Origin: JACQNR01 sp049515175
Lineage (GTDB): Bacteria > Acidobacteriota > Terriglobia > UBA7540
Assembly (NCBI GenBank): GCA_049515175.1
Contig: JBEKUI010000004.1
Location: forward strand, 1 to 51,157
Reading direction: 5' to 3'
Length of the DNA stretch: 51,157 nt
Shown in pieces: positions 24,622 to 33,885 of the stretch (position 1 is the first letter of the stretch; each line of letters opens with the position of its first letter). A model generated the notes under the pieces. The model had not been told where the DNA came from and ran no database searches. It saw only the letters and a list, made by a program, of their open reading frames with translations. The position numbers and the translations under genes are program-made.

Positions 24622-26724
24622 TTGTCCAAGCGCAATGCTATGCTCGGACGCGTGGACGCTGACGCAGGCCGCGGACGGGATTCCTCGGTCGACCAGTACC
24701 GGGTGCTGCTGGAGGTCTCCCAGGCGATTGCGGCACACCGCGATCTTGCGGCCTTGTTTCATGACCTCGCCCAGGGACTTCACCGCGTCGTCACTTTCGA
24801 TTTCCTCGCCTTGATTCTTCATGAACCGGCGCGCAATGCCATGCGCCTGCATATTCTGGAGAGTTCCCTTCCCCCCCACGCCGCAGTAGGGATGGAGATG
24901 CCCCTGGATGAGACGCCCACCGGCCTGGTGGTCGAGAGCCAGCAGCCCATGGTCGTCCACAATATCGAGGAGGAGAACCGCTTCCCCGAGATCGTGCGCC
25001 AGCTGCGCAAAAACAGTGTGAAATCGTTCTGCGCACTTCCCCTGACGACGGCCCATCGGCGCGTCGGAGTCCTGGGGTTCGGGAGTGTGCACCTGGCGGC
25101 TTATCAGGAAACAGATCTAGAATTCCTGGGCCGCGTCGCCGCGCAGGTGGCCGTGGCGGTGGACAACGCTCTCAACTTCCAGAGTGCCCAGTCCTACCAA
25201 CAGCAGTTGAGCCGCGAGCGCGACCGGCTGCGCGTTCTGCTGGAGGTGACCAACACCCTCGTCGCTAATCTCGACCTGCACGAATTGCTCACGGCCATCG
25301 CCACCTGCCTGAGGCGGGTGCTCGAGCACGAATACACCAGCTTGTCCTTGTTCGACCCGGCCAGTGATCAATTGCGTCTTCATGCCCTCGATTTTCCCAA
25401 AGGCAAAGGGCTGCTGCAGGAAGAGATGCTGCTTCCTCTGGACGGCACCGCGGCGGGCGAGGTTTTCCGCACGCGCAAGCCGCTGCTAGTCAGCCCCGCC
25501 AACTTCGGTCGCTTTCAGGCCGACATCGCGCGCCGCTTCGTCGAAGAGGGTTTGAAGTCGGCTTGCATCGTCCCGCTTGTTACCTCAAACCGCGCGCTCG
25601 GCACGCTCAGCCTGGCCAGCCTACGCGAAGGCGCCTTTACCCAGGAGGATGTTGACCTGCTCACCCAGGTCGCCAACCAGGTAGCGATTGCGGTGGAGAA
25701 CGCCCTTGCTTACCAGGAGATCGCCGAACTCAAGAACAAACTGGCAGAAGAGAAGCTTTATCTCGAGGAGGAAATCCGCACCGAGCATAATTTCGAGGAG
25801 ATCATCGGCGAAAGCGTGGCCCTGAAGAGCGTCCTGAGCCAGGTGGAAACGGTCGCGCCCACCGACTCCACCGTCCTGATTCAGGGCGAGACCGGCACCG
25901 GCAAGGAGCTTGTGGCCCGCGCCATCCACAATCTGAGCCGCCGCCATGACCGCACGTTCGTCAAGGTCAATTGCGCGGCGATCCCGACAGGATTGCTGGA
26001 GAGCGAACTTTTCGGCCACGAGAAGGGGGCCTTCACGGGCGCCATTGCGCAAAAGGCCGGACGCTTCGAACTCGCTCACCAGGGCACACTATTTCTCGAT
26101 GAAGTCGGCGACATCCCGCTCGAACTTCAGCCCAAACTGCTGCGCGTACTTCAGGAAAAAGAGTTCGAGCGCCTGGGCGGCAACCGGACCATCCGGGTTG
26201 ACATACGGCTGGTCGCCGCAACCAATCAGGATCTCACGAGGATGGTCGCTGATGGAGAATTCCGAAGCGACCTGTACTACCGCCTGAATGTGTTTCCCAT
26301 CCGCGTTCCGGCCCTCCGCGAACGCGCCGAGGACATTCCACTGCTTGTCCGCTACTTTGTTCAGAACTACGCGCGACGCATGAACAAGCTGATCGACAGC
26401 ATCTCCGCGGAAGATATGGAGACGCTCACCCGCTACGCCTGGCCCGGAAATGCTCGCGAGCTTGAAAACCTGATCGAGCGCGCCGTGATTCTCTCTCCCG
26501 GACCGGTGCTGCGAATCCCCACGGGCCAGCTCGCCACTCAGCCGGGCGCGGCCTCCGCGCCCACGACCCTCGAAGCCGCCGAACGCGAGCACATCTTGCG
26601 AATCCTCGATCAGACAAAATGGGTGATTGCCGGTCCCAATGGTGCCGCCTCCCGACTCGGTATGAAACGCACCACCCTTCAATCCAAGCTAAAGAAGCTA
26701 GGAATCTCCCGCCCGACCGTGTGA
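24622..26724 (+). CDS. Sigma-54-dependent activator, GAF-GAF-AAA+-Fis (FhlA-like)
   Basis: This is 700 residues if it starts at TTG 24622. An ATG at 24640 is an alternative and neither has a good ribosome-binding site. Two GAF sensor domains (about 28-185 and 205-365) and a short coiled linker precede the AAA+ domain. That domain has Walker A GETGTGKE (422-429), the sigma-54 contact loop GAFTGA (469-474) and Walker B FLDEVGD (491-497). A Fis-type helix-turn-helix ends the protein. The architecture is that of FhlA, the formate-sensing activator of hydrogen genes in enterobacteria, but the GAF ligand here is unknown. It lies directly upstream of the efflux operon in the same direction, which makes that operon the first candidate target. 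Confidence 0.93.
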   Translation: MSKRNAMLGRVDADAGRGRDSSVDQYRVLLEVSQAIAAHRDLAALFHDLAQGLHRVVTFDFLALILHEPARNAMRLHILESSLPPHAAVGMEMPLDETPTGLVVESQQPMVVHNIEEENRFPEIVRQLRKNSVKSFCALPLTTAHRRVGVLGFGSVHLAAYQETDLEFLGRVAAQVAVAVDNALNFQSAQSYQQQLSRERDRLRVLLEVTNTLVANLDLHELLTAIATCLRRVLEHEYTSLSLFDPASDQLRLHALDFPKGKGLLQEEMLLPLDGTAAGEVFRTRKPLLVSPANFGRFQADIARRFVEEGLKSACIVPLVTSNRALGTLSLASLREGAFTQEDVDLLTQVANQVAIAVENALAYQEIAELKNKLAEEKLYLEEEIRTEHNFEEIIGESVALKSVLSQVETVAPTDSTVLIQGETGTGKELVARAIHNLSRRHDRTFVKVNCAAIPTGLLESELFGHEKGAFTGAIAQKAGRFELAHQGTLFLDEVGDIPLELQPKLLRVLQEKEFERLGGNRTIRVDIRLVAATNQDLTRMVADGEFRSDLYYRLNVFPIRVPALRERAEDIPLLVRYFVQNYARRMNKLIDSISAEDMETLTRYAWPGNARELENLIERAVILSPGPVLRIPTGQLATQPGAASAPTTLEAAEREHILRILDQTKWVIAGPNGAASRLGMKRTTLQSKLKKLGISRPTV

Positions 26725-26739
26725 CGAATATCCGTCACA
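26720..26739. promoter_or_regulatory. Dyad, possible enhancer site for the sigma-54 activator
   Basis: TGTGACGAATATCCGTCACA has perfect 7-bp arms around a 6-bp centre and overlaps the activator stop codon. It lies about 115 bp upstream of the -24/-12-like element at 26848, a normal distance for an enhancer-binding protein. One half-site, CGTCACA, recurs at 26841-26847 beside that element. No T-tract follows, so a terminator is less likely. Confidence 0.5.
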
Positions 26740-26847
26740 TGCCGATATTCCGGCAGTCAGATGTTCCAACAATCTCGACTAAAGCCCGAACTATCTTAAT
26801 AAATACTGTAGAACCAATAGAATAGAAACTGCCATTGATTCGTCACA

Positions 26848-26864
26848 TAGGCCACAGGAATGCT
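26848..26864 (+). promoter_or_regulatory. Sigma-54-like promoter of the efflux operon
   Basis: GG (26850-26851) and GC (26862-26863) are exactly 10 bp apart in TAGGCCACAGGAATGCT. Only about 8 of 13 fixed consensus positions match, so this is weaker than the hydrogenase promoter. Support comes from position: the activator gene and a dyad lie just upstream. Transcription would start near 26875, some 19 nt before the ATG. Confidence 0.4.
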
Positions 26865-26893
26865 ATGTCTGTTTGTTCTGGAGGACCAAGACC

Positions 26894-28525
26894 ATGCTGA
26901 GGGTTACGACGGACGCCCAAGTTGGGCAGGTGAAGCTGAAACTCGAGGGCAAGCTTTGCGGTCCCTGGGTCGAAGAATTCAGGCGATGCTGGGCCGCGGC
27001 CCAGAAGGCTTATACCAACCACGCCCTCGTCGTGGACCTTTCGGGGCTCACCTTCATTGACGCGCCGGGGAAAGAGCTGCTGCGAACTATTGACCATGAG
27101 GGTGCTCGCCTGGAAGGCGCGGGACTATTCGCGCGGTCTTTGGTGGAAGAAATCAAGGCGGAGTCAAAAAAAGGCGGCGGGAAATCGACGAATGCCGGAG
27201 CAGGCGTTCTGCGTTCGCTGGCGCTCTTGATTTTGGCCTTAGTAGCTGGCCTCCCCGCCGCGCGGGCGCAGGAAAAGCCTCCGCTCAAGCTGACCCTTCG
27301 TGATGCCGTACAACTCGCCCTCAAACAGAATCCGCAGGTTCAGATCGCCAACCTGAGCGCCGCCCAAAGCAGCGAAGACCGCACCATCGCGCGTTCTGCC
27401 CTGTTGCCGCAGGCCGGAATCGAGGTGTTTGACAAAGCACAGCGGTTCAATCTTGAAGCTCTAATTGGCACGCCCTTCCCCAACACGCCACAGCACGCCG
27501 GTCCGTTCCAAACCTTCCAAGCGGGACCCGTATTCTCGATGCCAGTCTTTGACTTAACGCTATGGCGGCGGTTGCAGGCCTCGCGTCACGGCGTGACCGC
27601 CGCGGAGGCACAGGAGTCGACGGTTCGCGAAGAGATTGTGCTGCTGGTGGCTTCGCAATATCTGGGAGGACTGCGCGCCTCGGCCGATGTGCGCGCCGCA
27701 CAGTCGCGCGTGGCGCTCGCCCAGGCATTGCACGACCAGGCTGCCGACTTGCAGCAGCACGGCGTCGGCACCGGGCTCGACACGTTGCGCGCCAACGTGC
27801 AACTGCAAAACGAGAAACAGCGGTCGATCGTGGCCGAAACGCAGCTCAAGACGTCGCTGTATGGTTTGGCGCGTCTGCTGAGCCTCGACCCCAGCCAGCC
27901 CATCGAGCTGGCCGATACCATTAGCTTTTTTGAGACTCCGCAATTCGAGGCCGACCAGAGCGTGCAGCAGGCGTACAAAAACCGGCCAGAGATGAAGGCG
28001 ATTGAGGCCAGGGAACAAGCCGTAGCGGCGCAGAGGAAAGCATCCGGCGAATCGCGACTGCCTCGCGTTTTGTTCAACGGAACATGGGGCTACCAGGGGC
28101 TCTCGCTGCCCACGTCAATTCCTGCTTACGTTTACCAGGTGACCGTTGACATGCCCCTCTTCACCAGCGGCCGCATTCGCGCCGAGATGACCAAGGCCGA
28201 CCTGGAATTGAAGAAAGTGATGCAGCAAAAAGAGGAGCAACGAAACCAGGTCGCACTGGAAGTCAGGACGTCGCTAGTCCAACTCGAGGCGGCCCGGAGT
28301 GAAGTTGAGGTCGCCAACCTGGGCGTGAAGCTGGCGGAAGAGGAAGTGAGCCAGGCGCGCGACCGCTTCCAGGCCGGCGTCGCCAACAACATTGAAGTGG
28401 TCAGCGCCCAGGATGCCTTTGCGCGCGCCCATGACAATCAGATTGCCGCGCTCTACCGATACAACCAGTCGCGCGCCGACCTGGCCCACGCCACCGGACA
28501 GATCGAAGTGCTCTACACCAAGTGA
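26894..28525 (+). CDS. STAS domain fused to a TolC-like outer-membrane efflux protein
   Basis: The 543-residue fusion starts at ATG 26894 with GGAGG nine bases upstream. Residues 1 to about 92 form an STAS-like domain (VKLKLEGKLCGPWVEEF, VVDLSGLTFIDAPGKELL). The usual phosphorylated Ser is Ala57. After a Gly/Lys linker comes a signal-type hydrophobic segment (about 106-120) ending PAARA before Gln126, then a full TolC/OEP protein with its repeated coiled-coil helices. No ATG or GTG lies between the two parts in the TolC frame, so the channel has no obvious start of its own. The STAS part would remain cytoplasmic while the channel is exported and cleaved. A run of seven A bases (27166-27172) marks the join and should be checked for a sequencing slip. 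Confidence 0.85.
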   Translation: MLRVTTDAQVGQVKLKLEGKLCGPWVEEFRRCWAAAQKAYTNHALVVDLSGLTFIDAPGKELLRTIDHEGARLEGAGLFARSLVEEIKAESKKGGGKSTNAGAGVLRSLALLILALVAGLPAARAQEKPPLKLTLRDAVQLALKQNPQVQIANLSAAQSSEDRTIARSALLPQAGIEVFDKAQRFNLEALIGTPFPNTPQHAGPFQTFQAGPVFSMPVFDLTLWRRLQASRHGVTAAEAQESTVREEIVLLVASQYLGGLRASADVRAAQSRVALAQALHDQAADLQQHGVGTGLDTLRANVQLQNEKQRSIVAETQLKTSLYGLARLLSLDPSQPIELADTISFFETPQFEADQSVQQAYKNRPEMKAIEAREQAVAAQRKASGESRLPRVLFNGTWGYQGLSLPTSIPAYVYQVTVDMPLFTSGRIRAEMTKADLELKKVMQQKEEQRNQVALEVRTSLVQLEAARSEVEVANLGVKLAEEEVSQARDRFQAGVANNIEVVSAQDAFARAHDNQIAALYRYNQSRADLAHATGQIEVLYTK

Positions 28526-28537
28526 GGATGAGAAGCC

Positions 28538-29839
28538 ATGGCAACTAACGTCGCAGAAATTGAAAAGACCATCTCCGGAGAGCCCCCCGGTGCCGAACCG
28601 CCTGTCGGCCGCAACGGCGTGACGGAGCGGTGGGCGAATCCCCGGTTCAAGCGCAAGGTGCTGGGCATAGTGGCGGCGGTGGCCATCATTACCGCGAGCC
28701 TGCTGCTCTACTATCACAACCGCGTCTCGACCGACGACGCGCAGGTGGACGGGCACATCACCCCGGTGGCTTCCAAGGTGTACGGCAACGTGGCCGAAGT
28801 GCTGGTGAACGATAACCAGCAGGTGAAGGCCGGCCAGGTGCTGGTGCGCATCGATGCGCGCGATTACCAGGCGAAGGTGGCGCAGGCGCGCGCCGCCTTG
28901 GCGCTTGCCGAAAGCCAGGCCCACGCCGCCAGCGTCGGCGTTCCCTGGACACAGGAAACGACCACAAGTGGAAGCTCCGGCGCGGAAGCCTACCTGGCTT
29001 CCATGCAAGCGGAGTATGAGCAGAAGCAAGGCTCCTTCGAGCAGGCTTCGACCGCCGAACTCGCGTACGCCCGCGCTAACGTCGCGGCGCGCGAGGCCAG
29101 CGCGGACCGCGCCCAGGCTGATCTGGCGCGTATGAAGCCTCTGCTCGCCAAGGCCGAGATCTCACAACAGCAATTCGACGCCTACGAGGCTGCGGCGCGC
29201 GTCGCGACGAGCGAACTGGCCGCCGCCCGCGAGCGCTTGGCAGCGGCCCAGCAGTCTGCGGATATCGCCAAGTCGGCGATGCAGGCGCAGAAGGGCAAGG
29301 TCGGGCAAGCACGCGCACAAGTGGAGCAGGCGCAGGCCAATCACAAGCAGGTCTCCATCCGCCAGGCCGACGCCATATCCGCCGAGGCGGCCGTGGCTCA
29401 GGCCAAGGCCAATCTGGAATCCGCCGAATTGCAGTTGAGCTATGCCACCATCGTCGCCCCGATCGACGGAGTGGTCACCAAGAAGAGCGTCGAGCCCGGC
29501 CAGGTCGTACAGCCCGGCCAGGGCCTGCTGGTGCTCATTCCCCTGCACGACATCTGGGTGACCGCAAATTTCAAGGAAACGCAACTGGAGAAGGTGCGGC
29601 CCGGCCAGAAAGCCGAAGTCAAGGTGGACATGTACGGCGAAACGTTTAGCGGCCACGTGGACTCGATCGCCGGGGCGACGGGGGCGCGGCTGAGCCTGCT
29701 GCCGCCGGAGAATGCCACCGGCAACTTTGTCAAAGTCGTTCAGCGCATTCCAGTCAAGATCGTGCTCGACCCGATCCCGCCCGAGAAGGCGACTCTCCGG
29801 CCGGGCATGAACGTCGTAGCGACCATCATCACCAAGTAG
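28538..29839 (+). CDS. EmrA/HlyD-type membrane fusion protein
   Basis: The 433-residue protein has one N-terminal membrane anchor (VLGIVAAVAIITASLLLYY). A split lipoyl-like domain follows (STDDAQVDGHITPV, GQVLVRIDARDYQAKV), then a long Ala/Gln-rich coiled-coil hairpin and the second lipoyl half (YATIVAPIDGVVTKKSVEPG). It bridges the EmrB-like pump at 30669 and the TolC-like channel upstream across the periplasm. The spacing to the channel gene is 12 bp, consistent with one operon. Confidence 0.95.
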   Translation: MATNVAEIEKTISGEPPGAEPPVGRNGVTERWANPRFKRKVLGIVAAVAIITASLLLYYHNRVSTDDAQVDGHITPVASKVYGNVAEVLVNDNQQVKAGQVLVRIDARDYQAKVAQARAALALAESQAHAASVGVPWTQETTTSGSSGAEAYLASMQAEYEQKQGSFEQASTAELAYARANVAAREASADRAQADLARMKPLLAKAEISQQQFDAYEAAARVATSELAAARERLAAAQQSADIAKSAMQAQKGKVGQARAQVEQAQANHKQVSIRQADAISAEAAVAQAKANLESAELQLSYATIVAPIDGVVTKKSVEPGQVVQPGQGLLVLIPLHDIWVTANFKETQLEKVRPGQKAEVKVDMYGETFSGHVDSIAGATGARLSLLPPENATGNFVKVVQRIPVKIVLDPIPPEKATLRPGMNVVATIITK

Positions 29840-29847
29840 AGGGAATC

Positions 29848-30507
29848 ATGTTCCGCGTTGTGACGTTAGCGAGGGAGTACGGCAGTGGCGGCGGAAGCAT
29901 CGCTCAATTGCTCGCCGACCGTCTCGGCTGGAAGCTGCTGGACCGTTGCCTGGTGGAGAAGATCGCCCAAGCCGCCCGCGTCGAACCCAGCGTCGCGCAA
30001 GCCTACGACGAACGCCCCGATCCGTGGTTCGACCGCCTGGCCAGAGCGTTCTGGCAGGGGGGAGGATTGCGGGGCGCCCTCCCGGGGCCAAGCTTCGATG
30101 TGTTCGATGCGAACACGGTGGCCTCTCTGACGCAAGGCCTCATCGAGGAGGCCGCCACCATGGGAAACTGCGTCATTGTCGGGCGGGCCAGCCAATGCAT
30201 CCTTCAGCGGCGGAGTGACACTTTCCATGTGTTCATCTACGCCCCGCGCAAGGAAAGACTGCGCCTCGTTCGACAGCGCCATGCGAGCTTGGCCGAGGCG
30301 GAGGAGGCCCTCGACGTCCGGGACCGCCAACGCGCCGCATACGTTCGGCGTTTCTACGGTCAGGACTGGACCAATCGCCATCTCTACCACCTGATGCTTT
30401 CCTCAAGCCAGGGGGAGCAAGTGGCCGTTTCCACTATTCTCACCGCCATAGGCTTGGACCGGGAAAGACTTGCCTCTCTCGATCGAGGTGACCGCCATGA
30501 GGGGTGA
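29848..30507 (+). CDS. Cytidylate kinase-like protein in an efflux operon
   Basis: The 219-residue cytosolic protein of the cytidylate-kinase-like family has a glycine-rich P-loop (REYGSGGGSIAQLLADRLG, from residue 9), a conserved GNCVIVGRASQCIL strand and a LID-like Arg region (KERLRLVRQRH). It starts 8 bp after the adaptor gene, so it is almost certainly cotranscribed with the pump. A true CMP kinase would be expected in the pyrimidine and ribosomal setting, so this copy probably has a different substrate or a regulatory role. The substrate cannot be told. Confidence 0.85.
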   Translation: MFRVVTLAREYGSGGGSIAQLLADRLGWKLLDRCLVEKIAQAARVEPSVAQAYDERPDPWFDRLARAFWQGGGLRGALPGPSFDVFDANTVASLTQGLIEEAATMGNCVIVGRASQCILQRRSDTFHVFIYAPRKERLRLVRQRHASLAEAEEALDVRDRQRAAYVRRFYGQDWTNRHLYHLMLSSSQGEQVAVSTILTAIGLDRERLASLDRGDRHEG

Positions 30508-30631
30508 GTTCGATTCATCCCACGGCGGCGCAACCCTGCGGCTGATTGCCGTGATGCTTATGATTGGCGCGTTCATGCGCCTGGGAGTGAACGGGGTCTC
30601 GCATCCCGCGCGGTGGGCAACAGATGCCTGA
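30497..30631 (+). CDS. Possible 44-residue single-span membrane peptide
   Basis: The ATG at 30497 overlaps the last 11 bp of the kinase-like gene. The frame encodes one hydrophobic stretch (LRLIAVMLMIGAFMRLGV) between polar ends and stops 37 bp before the MFS gene. The overlap suggests translational coupling. There is no recognisable family, and it may be spurious. Confidence 0.35.
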   Translation: MRGEFDSSHGGATLRLIAVMLMIGAFMRLGVNGVSHPARWATDA

Positions 30632-30668
30632 AGGGGATTTCTCAGGGTAATCGATTCTGGGTTAGGAA

Positions 30669-32249
30669 ATGGACTGGTTTCTCTCGCGAGTTCGCAAGGA
30701 CGGGCAGACGAATCCGTGGGTGATTGCGCTCACGGTGATGCTGGCCACCTTCATGGAGGTGCTCGACACCAGCGTCGCCAACGTCTCCCTTCCGCACATC
30801 GCCGGCGACCTCTCGGCGGGGGTGGACGAGAGCACCTGGGTCCTGACCTCCTACCTGGTTTCGAACGCCATCGTCCTGCCGCTCACCGGCTGGCTCTCAT
30901 CGATTTTCGGGCGCAAGCGCTTCTACATGGCGTGCGTCGCGATCTTTACGATCAGTTCCTTCCTGTGCGGGATCGCCCCCAGCCTCGGGCTGCTGGTTCT
31001 CTTCCGCGTGATTCAAGGGGCGGGCGGCGGCGCGCTGCAGCCCGTTTCGCAGGCCATCCTCGTGGAAAGTTTCCCCAAGAACAAGCAAGGCATGGCGATG
31101 GCCCTGTACGGTATGGGAGTGGTGGTGGCGCCTATCATCGGCCCTACGCTGGGCGGCTGGATCACCGACAACTGGAGTTGGCACTGGATCTTCTTCATCA
31201 ACATCCCGGTCGGCATCCTCTCGCTGCTGCTGACGTCCCTTCTTATTCACGACCCGCCGTATCTAGTACGCCGGCAACTCAAGGGGCTGAAGATCGACTA
31301 CACGGGCCTCGGCCTCCTGGCCGTCGGGCTGGGGTTCCTCCAGGTCGTGCTCGACAAGGGCCAACGCGAGGACTGGTTCGGATCCAACTTCATCGTCGGG
31401 TGCTCCGTTCTGGCGGTCGTGGGCCTGCTGGGGGCGCTGTTCTGGGAACTGACGCGCGAAGATCCCATCGTGGACCTCCGCATGTTGAAGGAGCGCAACT
31501 TCGCCATCGCTACCTTCACCATGTTCATGCTGGGCTTCGTCCTCTACGGCAGCACTGTCCTCCTCCCAATCTTGCTGCAGACCTTGATGGGTTATACCGC
31601 GATGCTGAGCGGGTTGGTGCTCTCACCGGGCGGCTTGTTTACCATGCTGGCCTTACCCATTGTCGGCAGGTTGACCCAGAAGGTTGAGGCGCGCTGGTTG
31701 GTGGCGCTCGGGCTCGCCATCACGGGGTTCGCCCTGCTCCGCATGTCGAACTTCAACCTCGACATCGATTTCTGGACCGCGCTGAAGGCCTGGACGATTT
31801 CCCGCGTGGGCATGGCCTTTCTCTTTGTGCCCATCAACGTCATGGCCTTCTACTACATCCCCAAAGAAAAGATGAACAACGCCACGGGCATCATCAACCT
31901 GGCGCGCAACATCGGCGGCAGCGTCGGCATCGCCAACGTCACCACCATGCTGGCGCGCCGGGCCCAGGTCCATCAGGAGATCCTCGTCAGCCATCTGACG
32001 GCCCTCGACCAGCCCTACCAGTCGGCGATTTCGGGCACCAGCCGATTTCTGATGCAGCAGGGATCGAGCCCCACGCAGGCGCTCCACCAGGCCCAGGGAC
32101 TCATCTACGGCAACCTGATCCGCCAAGCCACCATGCAGGCGTTTGTCGATACCTTCTGGCTGCTCGGCCTCACTTTCCTCGCCATGATTCCTCTGATGTT
32201 TTTGATGAAGACCGCCAAGCCCCACGCCGGCCCGCTCGCCGCGCACTGA
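30669..32249 (+). CDS. EmrB/QacA-type MFS drug exporter (DHA2, 14 TM)
   Basis: The 526-residue protein is a DHA2-family proton-driven exporter. It begins in the family manner (VMLATFMEVLDTSVANVSLPHIAGDL) and has the motif-C-like segment of the fifth helix (GMGVVVAPIIGPTLGGW) and about 14 hydrophobic spans. With the EmrA-like adaptor and the TolC-like channel it completes a tripartite efflux pump. The substrate range is unknown. The 120-bp gap downstream, before the first FtsX-type permease, may hold a second promoter. Confidence 0.95.
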   Translation: MDWFLSRVRKDGQTNPWVIALTVMLATFMEVLDTSVANVSLPHIAGDLSAGVDESTWVLTSYLVSNAIVLPLTGWLSSIFGRKRFYMACVAIFTISSFLCGIAPSLGLLVLFRVIQGAGGGALQPVSQAILVESFPKNKQGMAMALYGMGVVVAPIIGPTLGGWITDNWSWHWIFFINIPVGILSLLLTSLLIHDPPYLVRRQLKGLKIDYTGLGLLAVGLGFLQVVLDKGQREDWFGSNFIVGCSVLAVVGLLGALFWELTREDPIVDLRMLKERNFAIATFTMFMLGFVLYGSTVLLPILLQTLMGYTAMLSGLVLSPGGLFTMLALPIVGRLTQKVEARWLVALGLAITGFALLRMSNFNLDIDFWTALKAWTISRVGMAFLFVPINVMAFYYIPKEKMNNATGIINLARNIGGSVGIANVTTMLARRAQVHQEILVSHLTALDQPYQSAISGTSRFLMQQGSSPTQALHQAQGLIYGNLIRQATMQAFVDTFWLLGLTFLAMIPLMFLMKTAKPHAGPLAAH

Positions 32250-32368
32250 ACCCGTCGCCTTCCTCCGGCGGGCATCTCCCGTTTTCATGGTAAAATTTTA
32301 TTGGGCTTTCCCAGGACAAACTATCCCCAGGGGCCGAAGGAGTTCCCGACCGGGACGAGGCGAACGTT

Positions 32369-33721
32369 ATGCACTGGTTGCGTCTGATCTGGAAGAATTC
32401 GACGCGCAACGCGCGGCGCAGCGTGCTGACTATCCTGAGCATCACTGTTTCCATCTTCCTGGTGAGCAGCCTGCAGGCGATCCTCAGCCGGCTCGATTCG
32501 CTGGGACAGTCCAACGGCAGCGGAAGCCTGCGGGTGATTGTTCATCACGCCACCGGCCTCGGCCAGCCCCTGCCGATTGCCTACAAGGCTCGCATCACCG
32601 CATTGCCCGGAGTCAAGGCGGTGAGCTCGTGGACTTGGTTCGGAGGCATCTACATCGATCAGGCCAACTTCTTCGCCAACTTCGCCGTCGATTCGGATGA
32701 CCTGGAGAAGACCCACGATGAATACGTCATGCCGCCCGACCAGCTCGCCGCCTGGAAGAGCGAACGCACAGCCGCGTTGGTGGGGAGGCGACTGATGGAC
32801 CAATACCACTGGAAGATCGGCGACCGGGTGACGTTGAAAGGCACGATCTACCCCATCGATCCCGAATTCATCATTCGGGCTGTGTTCACGTGCCCCTCCG
32901 ACGAATCGCAGGAGCGGGGCTTCTTCTTCCACTACGACTACTTCAATGAAATGGGCGGACGCCGCAACATCGTGGGCACGTTTTCGGTGAAGGCCGCGAC
33001 GCCCCAGGATGTGCCACGGCTCATGGATACGATCGACAGAACTTTTCGTAGTACCGATGCCGAAACCAAGACCGAAACCGAACAGGCGTTCAACCTGAGC
33101 TTCGTTTCGATGCTCGGCAATGTTAAATTTCTGCTCAACGCCATATCCGCGGCCGTGGTCTTCACGATTCTGCTCGTGGCGGGCAACACCATGGCCATGT
33201 CCATTCGCGAACGGACCGGCGAAGTGGCCGTGCTGAAGACGCTCGGGTTCCGGCGCAACACGATCCTCATGCTGCTGGTCGGAGAGTCGCTGACCATCGC
33301 TTTGCTGGGCGGATTCCTCGGCGGGTTCGGAGCCAAAACTACCTACGCTTTCATCGCCGCCACCGCTGCGAAGAGCCGGTTGTTCCTGGCGATGTACTCC
33401 TCGGGTGTGGCGCTGCTCGCCGGATATGGCACCTGGATGCTCTTCGCCGGCTCGCATGCCATGCGGGGGATGCTCAAGGTTTTGCGGTATATCGCCTCGG
33501 TACTAGGCGCCGTGGCAGGATTCGGAGCCGGGGCGGGCTTCTATTTCGCAACCGGAATCGTCATGAATTCTGGCGGATTCTTCGCGGACTTCAAGGTCAC
33601 CGCCGGCACGCTGATCCTCGGCCTGGGGATTGCCCTCGTGGTCGGCGTCGCCAGCGCCATGCCTCCCGCTCTGCGCACTGTCCGCACCGGCATCGCGGAC
33701 GGTCTGCGCTACGTTGGGTAA
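32369..33721 (+). CDS. FtsX/MacB-type ABC permease 1, with extra membrane insert
   Basis: The 450-residue permease has an N-terminal span (SVLTILSITVSIFLVSSL), a periplasmic domain and a C-terminal FtsX domain with MSIRERTGEVAVLKTLGFR. It differs from the next three paralogues by about 65 extra residues between the last spans (ALLAGYGTWMLFAG and ASVLGAVAGFGAGAGFYF), probably two added helices. It ends TGIADGLRYVG like its relatives. It is the first of five tandem permeases that appear to share the single ATPase at 40248. Confidence 0.92.
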   Translation: MHWLRLIWKNSTRNARRSVLTILSITVSIFLVSSLQAILSRLDSLGQSNGSGSLRVIVHHATGLGQPLPIAYKARITALPGVKAVSSWTWFGGIYIDQANFFANFAVDSDDLEKTHDEYVMPPDQLAAWKSERTAALVGRRLMDQYHWKIGDRVTLKGTIYPIDPEFIIRAVFTCPSDESQERGFFFHYDYFNEMGGRRNIVGTFSVKAATPQDVPRLMDTIDRTFRSTDAETKTETEQAFNLSFVSMLGNVKFLLNAISAAVVFTILLVAGNTMAMSIRERTGEVAVLKTLGFRRNTILMLLVGESLTIALLGGFLGGFGAKTTYAFIAATAAKSRLFLAMYSSGVALLAGYGTWMLFAGSHAMRGMLKVLRYIASVLGAVAGFGAGAGFYFATGIVMNSGGFFADFKVTAGTLILGLGIALVVGVASAMPPALRTVRTGIADGLRYVG

Positions 33722-33885
33722 GCGAAACCCGCCGCAGCAGTCCGGTTTACCGTAGAATCTCGCAAATCTTATTGCCCCCGTGCATCAACCTTTGATTCTG
33801 CAATTGCACCGCTCCGACGAGCGACAATGTGTCCACTTTCCCCGGTGGCGCCGTCCCATTTCCCCCGCGACGGAACTTGCCTTGC

